From: Bacteroides caecigallinarum
GTDB lineage: Bacteria > Bacteroidota > Bacteroidia > Bacteroidales > Bacteroidaceae
DNA: 46,755 nucleotides
Reading direction: 5' to 3'
Assembly: GCF_021531075.1 (NCBI RefSeq)
Contig: NZ_JADYTJ010000024.1
Coordinates: 1-46,755 of the forward strand
The notes below the pieces were generated by a model. The model saw only the letters and a program-made list of their open reading frames with translations, was not told where the DNA came from and ran no database searches. Position 1 is the stretch's first letter, and every line of letters starts with the position of its first letter. A program made the position numbers and the translations under genes. This document shows positions 34,805 to 42,641 of this stretch, one piece after another.

Positions 34805-37654
34805 TCATTCAAACGCCCCATACCGTGTAGGCAACAGCTTGCGGTCGCCCAGTGTATTGTCTATTCTTGCCACGTTTATCCAGAACTTGTTATGCCTTAC
34901 ACTTTCCAGCGGATATACGGCCTTGGCGCGTGTGTAAGGATGATTCCATTCGCCTTCCACCACCTCATATTCCGGATGAGGAGCATTTTTCAGAACATTG
35001 TCGTCGGCAGGAGCAGAACCGTTCTTCACTTCCTCTATCTCGTTCCAGATACTCAGCATAGTATCTACAAAGTTGTCCAGCTCGGCGAGACTTTCACTCT
35101 CTGTAGGCTCAATCATCAGAGTGCCGTGAACAGGAAATGAAAGGGTAGGAGCATGATAACCGTAGTCCATCAGACGTTTGGAAATATCGTTTTCGTCTAT
35201 ACCGCTTTCCTCATGCAGCTTTCTGCAATCCAGAATCATTTCGTGTCCCACAAAACCGTTTGTTCCTCTATATACTATACCGTAAGTATCGTTCAGACAC
35301 GCAGCCAGATAGTTGGCATTGAGGATAGCAGCCTTTGTGGCATTCTCCAGACCTTCGGCACCCATCATGCAGATATATGCGTATGTGATAGGCAATATTC
35401 CGGCACTACCATACGGAGCTGATGAAACCTCATTCAGAGCATTATCGGTTGATGCATGTCCCGGAAGGAAAGGAACAAGATGAGATTTCACACACACCGG
35501 ACCTACCCCCGGACCACCGCCACCGTGAGGGCTGGCAAATGTCTTGTGCAGGTTCAGATGACACACGTCAGCACCGATAGTTCCCGGATTGGTTAGTCCC
35601 ACCTGGGCGTTCATATTCGCACCGTCCATATAAACCTGTGCACCGCAGTTATGTATAATATTGCATATTTCCACTATGTCCGCTTCAAAAATTCCGTGAG
35701 TGGAAGGATAAGTAATCATCAGTGCAGCCAGACGGTCCTTGTTCTCTTCAGCCTTGCGTTTCAAGTCTTCCACGTCCACATTGCCATGCTCGTCGCAAGC
35801 ACAGGTCACAGTTGTGAATCCTGCCTGAATAGCCGATGCAGGATTGGTTCCGTGAGCCGATGCCGGAATAAGAATAATATCCCTGTCGCCCTGACCGATG
35901 CTGTTCAGATAGGCAGCAATTACGCGCAGACCGGTATATTCACCCGCAGCACCCGAATTTGGTTGCAGAGTCACACCGTCCATACCCGTAATCAGAGCCA
36001 GCTGTTCCGACAGATTTGTTATCAGTTCCATGTAACCTTCAGCCTGTTCAGCCGGAGCCAGAGGATGCATATTCATCCATCCGGCATTGCTTAGAGGCAG
36101 CATCTCGGAAGCCGCATTCAGCTTCATTGTACATGACCCTAGCGAAATCATTGAGTGAGCCAGAGAAATATCCTTACGTTCCAGACGCTTGATATATCTC
36201 ATCATCTCCGTTTCTGTGTGATACTTGCAGAACACCTCGTGAGTGAGATACGCACTCTGGCGTTTCATATCCTTTTTGATCACAGATCCTTCTGGTATCT
36301 CTGCTGTTTCAGTGAAAGGCTTTTCAGCAGCAATGGTAAATATGCTTAGCAGAAGATTAGCTTCGGCCACAGATGTAGTCTCGTTTATGCTCAGTCCCAC
36401 ATCACCATTGTCAAAATACCTCAGATTGACACCTTTACCGAGTGATATAGTCTTTATTTCGTCAGTCTTTACATGTTCAGGCATCTGCAGTCGCAGAGTG
36501 TCGAAATATATCGCATTCTTCTGTACATAACCCAATTTCGAAAGTTGTTTAGCCAGCCATACCGTAGTGCTGTGAATACCCGAAGCAATACTCTTGATAC
36601 CTTCCTGACCATGATATACGGCATAGAATCCGGCCATTGTAGCCAGCAAAGCCTGGGCTGTACAGATATTGGATGTAGCCTTTTCGCGTTTGATATGCTG
36701 TTCGCGAGTCTGCAGTGCCATACGATAGCACAGATGTCCGTACTTGTCTTTCGACAGACCTATGATACGTCCCGGCATATTTCTCTTATATTCGTCCCTA
36801 GTGGCAAAATAAGCAGCCGACGGACCTCCATAGAACATAGGAATGCCCAACCTTTGGGTACTTCCGAACACTATGTCCGCACCCCATTCTCCCGGCGGAA
36901 CAAGCAGAGCGAGCGACATGATGTCCGCATCCACAGCCACCTTGCACTCAGCCTGATGAGCCTTTTCTGTAAACTCCCTGTAGTCCTCAGCACTACCGCT
37001 GTTGTTCGGATATTGCAGTATGCAGCCGAACACATCCGGAGTAAATTCAAAATCCTTGTATGAACCGGTCTTTACGTTCATTCCCTGAGGAATGGCCCTT
37101 GTCATGATAACGGCAAGATTCTGCGGGAAAATCTCCTCATCCACGAACAGGGTACAAGCCCCTTCCTTCTGCTGTTTTCGGCTCCTCAATGCAAACATCA
37201 TAGTGGCAGCTTCGGCAGCGGCAGTAGCCTCGTCCAGCAGAGAGCAGTTGGCAAGCGGCATAGCCGTAAGGTCGCACACTGCAGTCTGGAAGTTGATAAG
37301 AGCCTCAAGTCGTCCCTGAGATATTTCAGCCTGATAAGGTGTGTACGAAGTGTACCACACCGGATTTTCGAATACGTTTCTCTGTATCACGGCAGGAGTG
37401 GCAGTGTCGTACCATCCCTGACCGATATACGATTTGAATCTTGTGTTTTTCGCTGCCATGCGGTTTATATGTTCTGCAAACTCATGTTCGCTCATGGCAG
37501 GTTTCAGTGGCAGTCTCTCTTTAAGCCTTATTTCAGACGGGATGGTCTTTTCTATAAGTTCATCCACAGACTTTACTCCAATTTTCTTGAGCATTACAGG
37601 AATATCCTGTTCCGAGATACCGATATGACGGTCGGAAAATGAGAAACTTTTCAT
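34805..37654 (-). CDS. gcvP: Glycine dehydrogenase (decarboxylating), P-protein
   Basis: A 949-residue single-chain P-protein of the glycine cleavage system, which decarboxylates glycine and passes the aminomethyl group to lipoylated GcvH. The PLP-binding lysine lies near residue 704 in LNLHKTFASPHGGGGPG. The N-terminal half (SFSDRHIGI start, IGQGWYDT) is the paralogous non-catalytic half. Length is normal for the homodimeric bacterial type. It is the last of four leftward genes. The other glycine cleavage genes are not in the window. LipB at 40 kb provides the octanoyl group for the lipoyl cofactor of GcvH. Confidence 0.97.
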   Translation of the reverse strand: MKSFSFSDRHIGISEQDIPVMLKKIGVKSVDELIEKTIPSEIRLKERLPLKPAMSEHEFAEHINRMAAKNTRFKSYIGQGWYDTATPAVIQRNVFENPVWYTSYTPYQAEISQGRLEALINFQTAVCDLTAMPLANCSLLDEATAAAEAATMMFALRSRKQQKEGACTLFVDEEIFPQNLAVIMTRAIPQGMNVKTGSYKDFEFTPDVFGCILQYPNNSGSAEDYREFTEKAHQAECKVAVDADIMSLALLVPPGEWGADIVFGSTQRLGIPMFYGGPSAAYFATRDEYKRNMPGRIIGLSKDKYGHLCYRMALQTREQHIKREKATSNICTAQALLATMAGFYAVYHGQEGIKSIASGIHSTTVWLAKQLSKLGYVQKNAIYFDTLRLQMPEHVKTDEIKTISLGKGVNLRYFDNGDVGLSINETTSVAEANLLLSIFTIAAEKPFTETAEIPEGSVIKKDMKRQSAYLTHEVFCKYHTETEMMRYIKRLERKDISLAHSMISLGSCTMKLNAASEMLPLSNAGWMNMHPLAPAEQAEGYMELITNLSEQLALITGMDGVTLQPNSGAAGEYTGLRVIAAYLNSIGQGDRDIILIPASAHGTNPASAIQAGFTTVTCACDEHGNVDVEDLKRKAEENKDRLAALMITYPSTHGIFEADIVEICNIIHNCGAQVYMDGANMNAQVGLTNPGTIGADVCHLNLHKTFASPHGGGGPGVGPVCVKSHLVPFLPGHASTDNALNEVSSAPYGSAGILPITYAYICMMGAEGLENATKAAILNANYLAACLNDTYGIVYRGTNGFVGHEMILDCRKLHEESGIDENDISKRLMDYGYHAPTLSFPVHGTLMIEPTESESLAELDNFVDTMLSIWNEIEEVKNGSAPADDNVLKNAPHPEYEVVEGEWNHPYTRAKAVYPLESVRHNKFWINVARIDNTLGDRKLLPTRYGAFE

Positions 37655-37684
37655 GGTTATATTAGTTTTAGGTTTGTGAGTTTT

Positions 37685-38323
37685 TTATCTGAAGAACGGA
37701 TTATTCATCTTCTCGTTCCCTATAGTGGTAGGTTCGCCGTGTCCTGTATACACCTTTGTCTGTTCAGGCAGAGTAAACAGGCGGTTGCTTATACTGTCTA
37801 TAAGCTGTTTGTAGTTGCCACGGTCAAGGTCGGTTCGTCCTATACTGCCTCTGAACAGTACATCACCACAGAACAGACAGTTGTCCTTCTCGCTGTAATA
37901 TACAAGGCTTCCCGGCGAGTGTCCCGGAGCCTGTATCACTTTCAGTACAGTGTTTCCGAAACAAACCTCATCACCGTCTGCCAGATGTTTTCCCAGGGCT
38001 GGAACATCCTCGTTCATCGCAATCCCGAACATTCGGCAATAGTCCTTGGTTTTAGGCAGAAGGAATTCATCATCAGCCGAAGCCTCCGGCATAACACCAT
38101 ACGTCCTGCTCACAAAAGCATTTCCAAAGATATGGTCCAGATGCAGATGAGTGTTAAGCAGATGCTTCACCGTAAGTCCGTTTCTTTCGATATATTTCTT
38201 CAGCATCTCCTGTTCGTCCTCATAATAACATCCGGCATCTATTATCACCGCTTCGTTAGTCTCGTCCGAAAGCACATAAGTGTTTACCGGAAACATATTG
38301 AATTCAAAGCACTTTATAGTCAT
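37685..38323 (-). CDS. MBL-fold metallo-hydrolase (glyoxalase II-like)
   Basis: A 212-residue beta-lactamase-fold hydrolase of the YcbL/GloB-like subgroup. The metal site HxHxDH appears as THLHLDH near residue 96, then His in APGHSPGSL and Asp in FCGDVLF, and a final His in TGHGEPTT. It binds two metal ions, most likely zinc, and could hydrolyse a thioester such as S-lactoylglutathione or a related thiol conjugate; the real substrate is unknown. It starts 3 bp after the rsmG stop codon, and gcvP follows 30 bp downstream. Confidence 0.9.
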   Translation of the reverse strand: MTIKCFEFNMFPVNTYVLSDETNEAVIIDAGCYYEDEQEMLKKYIERNGLTVKHLLNTHLHLDHIFGNAFVSRTYGVMPEASADDEFLLPKTKDYCRMFGIAMNEDVPALGKHLADGDEVCFGNTVLKVIQAPGHSPGSLVYYSEKDNCLFCGDVLFRGSIGRTDLDRGNYKQLIDSISNRLFTLPEQTKVYTGHGEPTTIGNEKMNNPFFR

Positions 38324-38326
38324 AAA

Positions 38327-38953
38327 TTATTTGTTTATAGTTACGTAAACCACCTTCTTGGTTTCGAAAAACTCTTCCTCGAAATAGTTCTTCAGATCAT
38401 ACATCTCAGTCTGATGTTTCACCGGCATTACCTCGTTCTGAAGCTCACCGCCCTTCAGACAGATAAGTCCGTTAGGCAGAGAATTCTGCTGTTCCTTCTT
38501 TATATTCTTTCTGATGATTTTCAGAAGATCCGTCAGAGGCATTACGGCGCGGCTCACAACAAAATCGAACAACTGCTTCTCTTCCTCGGCCCTGCAATGA
38601 CGTGTAGTGACATTTTTCAGTCCTATGGCAGAAGCAATCTCGGTAGCCACCTTCACTTTCTTGCCTATACTGTCCACCAGATGGAAATGAGTGTCCGGAA
38701 ACATGATGGCCAACGGAATGCCAGGGAAACCACCTCCCGTTCCCAGGTCCATAATCTCGGTACCCGGTCGGAAATTAATCACCTTGGCTATACCCAGCGA
38801 GTGAAGTACATGGTGTTCGTACAGGTTTGTAATGTCTTTTCTGGAAATCACGTTGATTTTGCTGTTCCAGTCGGTATATAAATCGTATAAAGCCATGAAC
38901 TGCTCCTTCTGTGTGTCGGTCAGTTCCGGAAAGTATTTCTGTATAATCTCCAT
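38327..38953 (-). CDS. rsmG: 16S rRNA (guanine527-N7)-methyltransferase RsmG
   Basis: A 208-residue SAM-dependent methyltransferase that modifies G527 of 16S rRNA. The N-terminal helices (KYFPELTDTQKEQFMALYDL) and the SAM-binding loop (MDLGTGGGFPGIPLAIM, about residues 70-86) are characteristic of GidB/RsmG; the later blocks HLVDSIGKKVKVATEIA and VVSRAVMPL are also in place. The length is normal. Loss of this enzyme gives low-level streptomycin resistance in other bacteria. It lies in the operon with the MBL protein and gcvP. Confidence 0.95.
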   Translation of the reverse strand: MEIIQKYFPELTDTQKEQFMALYDLYTDWNSKINVISRKDITNLYEHHVLHSLGIAKVINFRPGTEIMDLGTGGGFPGIPLAIMFPDTHFHLVDSIGKKVKVATEIASAIGLKNVTTRHCRAEEEKQLFDFVVSRAVMPLTDLLKIIRKNIKKEQQNSLPNGLICLKGGELQNEVMPVKHQTEMYDLKNYFEEEFFETKKVVYVTINK

Positions 38954-38959
38954 TTATTG

Positions 38960-38994
38960 AGTTAATAATTAATAATTAAAAATTAAGAGTTATT
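38960..38994 (-). repeat. Five AATTAAT-type heptads between the lipoprotein gene and rsmG
   Basis: Plus-strand units AGTTAAT, AATTAAT, AATTAAA, AATTAAG and AGTTATT run in 7-bp register and include the stop codon of the upstream gene (38990-38992). Confidence 0.75.
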
Positions 38995-39844
38995 CCCTGT
39001 TCAGCATCGTTTCAATTTCTGCGTAAGGCACGTCTATGATGAATTCACCCATTGAATAAGGAGCGATGTCATATCTGTTGTATAGGAACGAAACCCTGTC
39101 CTCAAGCAAGAGGAAGTTGTCAGGGATATAAAGATCCACATCCAGCAAGGCACCGTTCTGTTTCAGCCCCTCTATGGAAGTGATAGTGTCTGTTTCCAGT
39201 CTCTGGTTCACTTCATCTATCAAATGTTTCATTATCAGTCCGACAATTTCGTTTTCCTTGTCTTTTCTGAACACCACATCCTTGGTAAGTATCTTTCCGG
39301 ATTTTGCAAGCAGGTTAGCCCATTTTATGGTAGTGTTAGGATGAGCCCCGCCCGTATCCCTGAAAGTAGATACAGAGAAGTTCCAGATACTGTCATTGTT
39401 GAGCGACAGTTCCGATGTAATCTCATACTCATAGTTATACCATGCCGGCACATCTTCAGGTTTCATGCCGTTGTGCAGGTCGGCTTCATAGAATTTTATC
39501 AGTTTGTCTCTATATTCTTTGGTATAACTTCTCATTACTGTAGGTACGGCCTCTTTCGGACTCATACTGCTGTATGCGTTGCCAAATGCTATACTCTGAA
39601 TCCTGGAATTTATGATGGAAGAAATGGAATCCTTTTCGTCGCTCGCTTCGAGGTACATATAATCTATTGAAACCTTACATTTGGGCGATGCCTCATCACC
39701 TGTTTTCAGGGCAACCAATGTATCTGCCTGTATGCTTGACACCTTTGCCGGCTTTAAGGTCTGTGTCTCCTGGCAGGACTGCAATGAGAAACATACAGCA
39801 GCTCCACATGCCAAGGCTGTATTGAGAATTGTTTTTTTATTCAT
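38990..39844 (-). CDS. Lipoprotein with DUF4163/DUF3298 domains (RsiV-like)
   Basis: A 284-residue exported lipoprotein (lipobox SLQSC, Cys24). The mature part carries the DUF4163 strand pattern (CKVSIDYMYLEA) and a C-terminal DUF3298 domain with the typical segments FRDTGGAHPNTTIKWAN and the LYNRYDIAPYSMGEFIIDVPYAE motif split across its end. This pair of domains is found in the lysozyme-binding anti-sigma factor RsiV, but here there is no membrane anti-sigma segment, so its role is unknown. It is the first gene of the operon leading to rsmG, the MBL protein and gcvP, and has its own promoter. Confidence 0.85.
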   Translation of the reverse strand: MNKKTILNTALACGAAVCFSLQSCQETQTLKPAKVSSIQADTLVALKTGDEASPKCKVSIDYMYLEASDEKDSISSIINSRIQSIAFGNAYSSMSPKEAVPTVMRSYTKEYRDKLIKFYEADLHNGMKPEDVPAWYNYEYEITSELSLNNDSIWNFSVSTFRDTGGAHPNTTIKWANLLAKSGKILTKDVVFRKDKENEIVGLIMKHLIDEVNQRLETDTITSIEGLKQNGALLDVDLYIPDNFLLLEDRVSFLYNRYDIAPYSMGEFIIDVPYAEIETMLNRE

Positions 39845-39874
39845 AAATTGTTTTTGTGATAGTTCTAGTTATTA

Positions 39875-39882
39875 CAAATATA
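39875..39882 (-). promoter_or_regulatory. -7 promoter element of the DUF3298-rsmG-gcvP operon
   Basis: On the minus strand TATATTTG fits TAnnTTTG, about 30 bp before the start codon. Confidence 0.5.
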
Positions 39883-39965
39883 ATGAAAGTTCTTGAATGC
39901 ATTAACCGGATGCTTACATTTTAATAGTTTTTTACTGAATATGCACCATGCATCACGCCTCACAT

Positions 39966-39997
39966 CTTGCAATATTAAGATAAAACCTATATTTTTG
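39966..39997 (+). promoter_or_regulatory. lipB promoter
   Basis: CTTG (39966-39969), 20 bp, TATTTTTG (39990-39997), ending 21 bp before ATG 40019. Confidence 0.6.
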
Positions 39998-40018
39998 TTA
40001 TGAATAAAACCTATAACC

Positions 40019-40669
40019 ATGAAAATAGAAGACTGGAAACACATATCCTATTCCGATGCCTGGAGCAGACAGACAGAAATATTCAATTCAGTAATAGAAG
40101 CCCGTAAAGAAGGAAAACCGTACGAGAACCGTATAATTTTCTGCACCCATCCGCACGTATACACCATAGGCAAGCACGGCAAGCAGGAAAATATGCTGAT
40201 ATGCGATGACATGCTTTCGCGCATAGGGGCAGAAGTGTTCCGTATCGACCGTGGAGGCGACATCACATATCATGGCCCCGGACAGTTGGTGTGTTATCCC
40301 ATACTCTGTCTGGAAGATTTCAATCTCGGACTGAAAGGCTATCTTCATTTGCTTGAAGAGGCAGTGATACGTACATGCTCGCATTACGGCATACAGTCGG
40401 GCAGGGTAGACGGAGCCACCGGAGTGTGGATAGACATAAATACACCGCGTGAAAGGAAGATTTGCGCAATGGGAGTGAGGAGCAGCCACTTCGTGACGAT
40501 GCACGGTCTGGCACTTAACGTAAATACCGACCTGAAATACTTCGATTATATCAATCCGTGCGGTTTTACCAACAAGGGAGTTACCTCAATAGAGAAGGAG
40601 ACAGGAGTACAGGTTTCAATGGACGAAGTACGACGGATATTGACCGATGAGCTTCTGAAACTGCTTTGA
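40019..40669 (+). CDS. lipB: Lipoyl(octanoyl) transferase LipB
   Basis: A 216-residue enzyme that moves octanoate from acyl carrier protein to the lipoyl domains of target proteins. Family motifs: IDRGGDITYHGPGQLVCYPI, the catalytic Lys147 in RKICAMGVRSS and the catalytic Cys181 in YINPCGF. Length is normal. In this organism it would serve GcvH and the 2-oxoacid dehydrogenases. It has its own promoter. Its downstream region of about 200 bp holds only the tRNA promoter. Confidence 0.96.
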   Translation: MKIEDWKHISYSDAWSRQTEIFNSVIEARKEGKPYENRIIFCTHPHVYTIGKHGKQENMLICDDMLSRIGAEVFRIDRGGDITYHGPGQLVCYPILCLEDFNLGLKGYLHLLEEAVIRTCSHYGIQSGRVDGATGVWIDINTPRERKICAMGVRSSHFVTMHGLALNVNTDLKYFDYINPCGFTNKGVTSIEKETGVQVSMDEVRRILTDELLKLL

Positions 40670-40816
40670 AAGCGTATGTGCCGTTTGCTTTTTGTTAAAA
40701 CACAGGAAGTCCCATCATGTAAGTTTATCGGCTGATAATGTGCATTTTGTGCCGTCTGTGAGTTTATGCTGCGTAATTAAAAGGACAAAAAACGGATAAA
40801 AATGTACATGAAATGT

Positions 40817-40847
40817 TTTGTAAATTCAAATAAAAGTCATACATTTG
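40817..40847 (+). promoter_or_regulatory. tRNA-Lys promoter
   Basis: TTTG (40817-40820), 19 bp, TACATTTG (40840-40847): full consensus, 20 bp before the first tRNA. Confidence 0.8.
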
Positions 40848-40867
40848 CACCCGCAATCGAAAATGAT

Positions 40868-40940
40868 GCACTCTTAGCTCAGTTGGTAGAGCAACTGACT
40901 CTTAATCAGTGGGTCCAGGGTTCGAATCCCTGAGGGTGTA
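40868..40940 (+). tRNA. tRNA-Lys(CTT), copy 1
   Basis: A 73-nt cloverleaf: acceptor GCACTCT/AGGGTGT with a G1-U72 wobble, D-stem GCTC/GAGC, anticodon stem ACTGA/TCAGT with loop CTCTTAA (anticodon CTT), T-arm CAGGG-TTCGAAT-CCCTG. The 3' CCA is not encoded. An extra U(-1)-A73 pair is possible. Confidence 0.96.
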
Positions 40941-40975
40941 CTTCTTTCGGGAAATTTGACAATAATTTAGTGGAT

Positions 40976-41048
40976 GCACTCTTAGCTCAGTTGGTAGAGC
41001 AACTGACTCTTAATCAGTGGGTCCAGGGTTCGAATCCCTGAGGGTGTA
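40976..41048 (+). tRNA. tRNA-Lys(CTT), copy 2
   Basis: Identical in all 73 bases to copy 1, 35 bp further on, transcribed from the same promoter. A small GGATT-GGGG-AATCC hairpin (41068-41081) follows, then a terminator. Confidence 0.96.
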
Positions 41049-41105
41049 CGTGCACTGACGGTTTTTTGGATTGGGGAATCCATTGGCCGGAAAAAACGAA
41101 TAAGG

Positions 41106-41145
41106 AGTCCTTTAGATCGTGAAGATTTGAAGGACTTTTTTATTT
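41106..41145 (+). terminator. Terminator of the tRNA-Lys pair
   Basis: AGTCCTT and AAGGACT form a 7-bp stem with a 17-base loop, followed by a long T-run. Confidence 0.75.
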
Positions 41146-41154
41146 TCTGTCTGC

Positions 41155-41184
41155 TCCAAAAAATAAGGGATGCCGAAGCATCCC
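41155..41184 (-). terminator. Terminator of the ric gene
   Basis: On the minus strand GGGATGC-TTCG-GCATCCC, a 7-bp stem with a stable UUCG tetraloop, then TTATTTTTT. Confidence 0.85.
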
Positions 41185-41210
41185 CTTTCAGAAAATTCAA
41201 TCTTATAATA

Positions 41211-41927
41211 TTAAAACATTCTTTCTTCCAGTTCCAGACTTTTCGGGAACATGATATTGTTCTCAATGTGAATATGTTCGAACAGTGCATTTACGAACTT
41301 CTCCAGCTCCGTCATCATCAGGCGGTAAGTGTTGCATCCGTCCTGTGGAACCTCAAAATTGTTTGTAATCTCCTTGATATGTAAATATCTGTTACCTTCA
41401 TTCTCATGCTCCATGTTCATTACCCTTATAGGATTGGCTATTGATCCGCAGTGCATAGCTTCGATACTGATATTTCTTTCTGTTGCATCGAAAAGTTCAA
41501 GCAGATACGGGAACAGCACATTCTCCTCTTTCTGCAGATGGTTTTCCAGGTCTTCAAGCGAAACGCTGACCAGATCGTACAGTTCGTTCAGTTCCGGATG
41601 TCTCTCGCCATGAGTATTTCTCACTTTTTCTATCAATTTCAGAAGTACCGGGCCATTGTTTCTGATTCCGCGGTGATGTATCTTGAGAACATAGTCAATA
41701 AGCAGGTCGATAGGCCATGAAGCAAACGGAATACCACCTTCCGAAACAGTGCTGTTGTCATTTATGGCATTTATAACAGTATCTACATCTACATTCGCTT
41801 TCTTGCAAGCCTCATCCAGAGCAACCTGTCCGTGACAACAGAAATCTATGCCAAACTTATAGAACACACTTGCCGTAGAAAATCTTTCGGCTACGATATC
41901 TCCAACGTTTCTCTTTCTTAAATCCAT
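41211..41927 (-). CDS. ric: Iron-sulfur cluster repair di-iron protein (Ric/ScdA/YtfE)
   Basis: A 238-residue cytoplasmic protein that repairs Fe-S clusters damaged by nitric oxide or peroxide. The N-terminal ScdA_N domain carries the motif FGIDFCCHGQ (about residues 25-34). The hemerythrin-like di-iron domain has its His/Glu ligands in IHHRGI, HGERHPEL, HLQKEENVLFP, MEHENEG and LFEHIHIENNIMFP. It is monocistronic, with a Bacteroidetes promoter overlapping a palindrome centred near -40, which suggests control by a CRP/FNR-family nitrosative-stress regulator such as HcpR. Confidence 0.95.
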   Translation of the reverse strand: MDLRKRNVGDIVAERFSTASVFYKFGIDFCCHGQVALDEACKKANVDVDTVINAINDNSTVSEGGIPFASWPIDLLIDYVLKIHHRGIRNNGPVLLKLIEKVRNTHGERHPELNELYDLVSVSLEDLENHLQKEENVLFPYLLELFDATERNISIEAMHCGSIANPIRVMNMEHENEGNRYLHIKEITNNFEVPQDGCNTYRLMMTELEKFVNALFEHIHIENNIMFPKSLELEERMF

Positions 41928-41953
41928 AATACTTAATGTTTAATTGTTTGCGG

Positions 41954-41961
41954 CAAAGGTA
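41954..41961 (-). promoter_or_regulatory. -7 promoter element of ric
   Basis: On the minus strand TACCTTTG fits TAnnTTTG. No TTTG is seen 19-21 bp further upstream; that position is taken by the palindrome at 41984. Confidence 0.65.
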
Positions 41962-41983
41962 AGGGTAATAAACCGGGAGAACC

Positions 41984-41997
41984 GTAACATTTGTTAC
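41984..41997. promoter_or_regulatory. CRP/FNR-like palindrome upstream of ric
   Basis: GTAAC-ATTT-GTTAC, a perfect inverted repeat. Its centre lies 29.5 bp from the edge of the -7 element, about -40 from the expected start of transcription, the usual place for a class II CRP/FNR activator. Confidence 0.55.
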
Positions 41998-42041
41998 CCG
42001 GCTGCATAATAATGGTTAATTAATATTACGCCGTATGTAAA

Positions 42042-42056
42042 TTGTCATTTTGACAA
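42042..42056. promoter_or_regulatory. Second palindrome, TTGTCA-TTT-TGACAA
   Basis: A perfect 6-bp inverted repeat with a 3-base spacer, about 59 bp upstream of the ric palindrome. Function unknown. Confidence 0.3.
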
Positions 42057-42167
42057 ATTGTAATTTTAGGCTTCTGAGAATGGCTTATTTGTGTGCGATG
42101 ATACGGTTGGTGCTGAAAATTACAATGATGAAAATTTGTGAATTGATAAAGTGATTTTTATATTGGT

Positions 42168-42175
42168 TAAATTTG
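42168..42175 (+). promoter_or_regulatory. Possible -7 element of a small transcript
   Basis: TAAATTTG fits TAnnTTTG; ATTG lies 22 bp upstream. It would give a transcript ending at the hairpin near 42376. Confidence 0.25.
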
Positions 42176-42297
42176 CTGTGTATGTAAGGCCTATTGATTA
42201 ATATTATGTTTTTAATTCATTTAATAGCACATATATCTATTATTGTGATATTCTGTGTAGCCTTCGGCTTATTGATGAAATAGAATAAAATTCCCTG

Positions 42298-42352
42298 TTT
42301 TGCAATGGATTTTCAAATGCTTTGCAAACCTCCTGAAAATGCTTTGACATTC
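42298..42352 (+). repeat. Five 11-bp degenerate repeats
   Basis: TTTTGCAATGG, ATTTTCAAATG, CTTTGCAAACC, TCCTGAAAATG and CTTTGACATTC in 11-bp register; the CTTTGCAAA core also occurs at 28901-28909. Confidence 0.6.
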
Positions 42353-42376
42353 AAATTAAGATGTCAAAGCGTTTTT
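42341..42376 (+). terminator. Terminator-like hairpin without an upstream gene
   Basis: GCTTTGACAT and ATGTCAAAGC pair perfectly (10 bp, 10-base loop) and are followed by GTTTTT. Confidence 0.65.
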
Positions 42377-42582
42377 ATTGGAATTCCCTGTCATTTTTTC
42401 TTGATTTTTGGGGTGGGTGAATGTTAATTTATTTCTTGTTTTTGTTTGTGTATTCGATTTTAGTTGATGATTTATTAAGTATATGCCTTTATATGTTTAA
42501 CTTTTCTCTCCGGATTGTTGTTTCTTTTATTACTATAAGGTAAAAATATAGGCTGATTGGTGGCCAAAAGTAAGGAAAAGTA

Positions 42583-42614
42583 ATTGAAAAAATGAATATT
42601 TTTCCGTAAGTTTG
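42583..42614 (+). promoter_or_regulatory. Promoter of the broken AAA-ATPase gene
   Basis: ATTG (42583-42586), 20 bp, TAAGTTTG (42607-42614), 27 bp before ATG 42642. Confidence 0.55.
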
Positions 42615-42641
42615 CGTAAATTTCAAGAATAGAATTAAGTT

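Larger units (their letters stand above)
41928..42641. other. 714-bp region without a gene
   Basis: Very AT-rich. It holds the ric promoter and its palindrome, a second palindrome (42042-42056), a possible -7 element at 42168, an 11-bp repeat array (42298-42352), a terminator-like hairpin (42341-42376) and the promoter of the broken AAA gene. I see no coding sequence in any frame. Confidence 0.7.

Noticed and set aside
37676..38881. Rightward 401-codon frame
   Set aside because: It is antisense to the MBL-fold gene and rsmG, both of which show clear family motifs.
40982..41290. Leftward 102-codon open frame
   Set aside because: It is antisense to the second tRNA-Lys and its terminator; the C-terminal peptide is the translation of a tRNA complement, a common annotation artefact.
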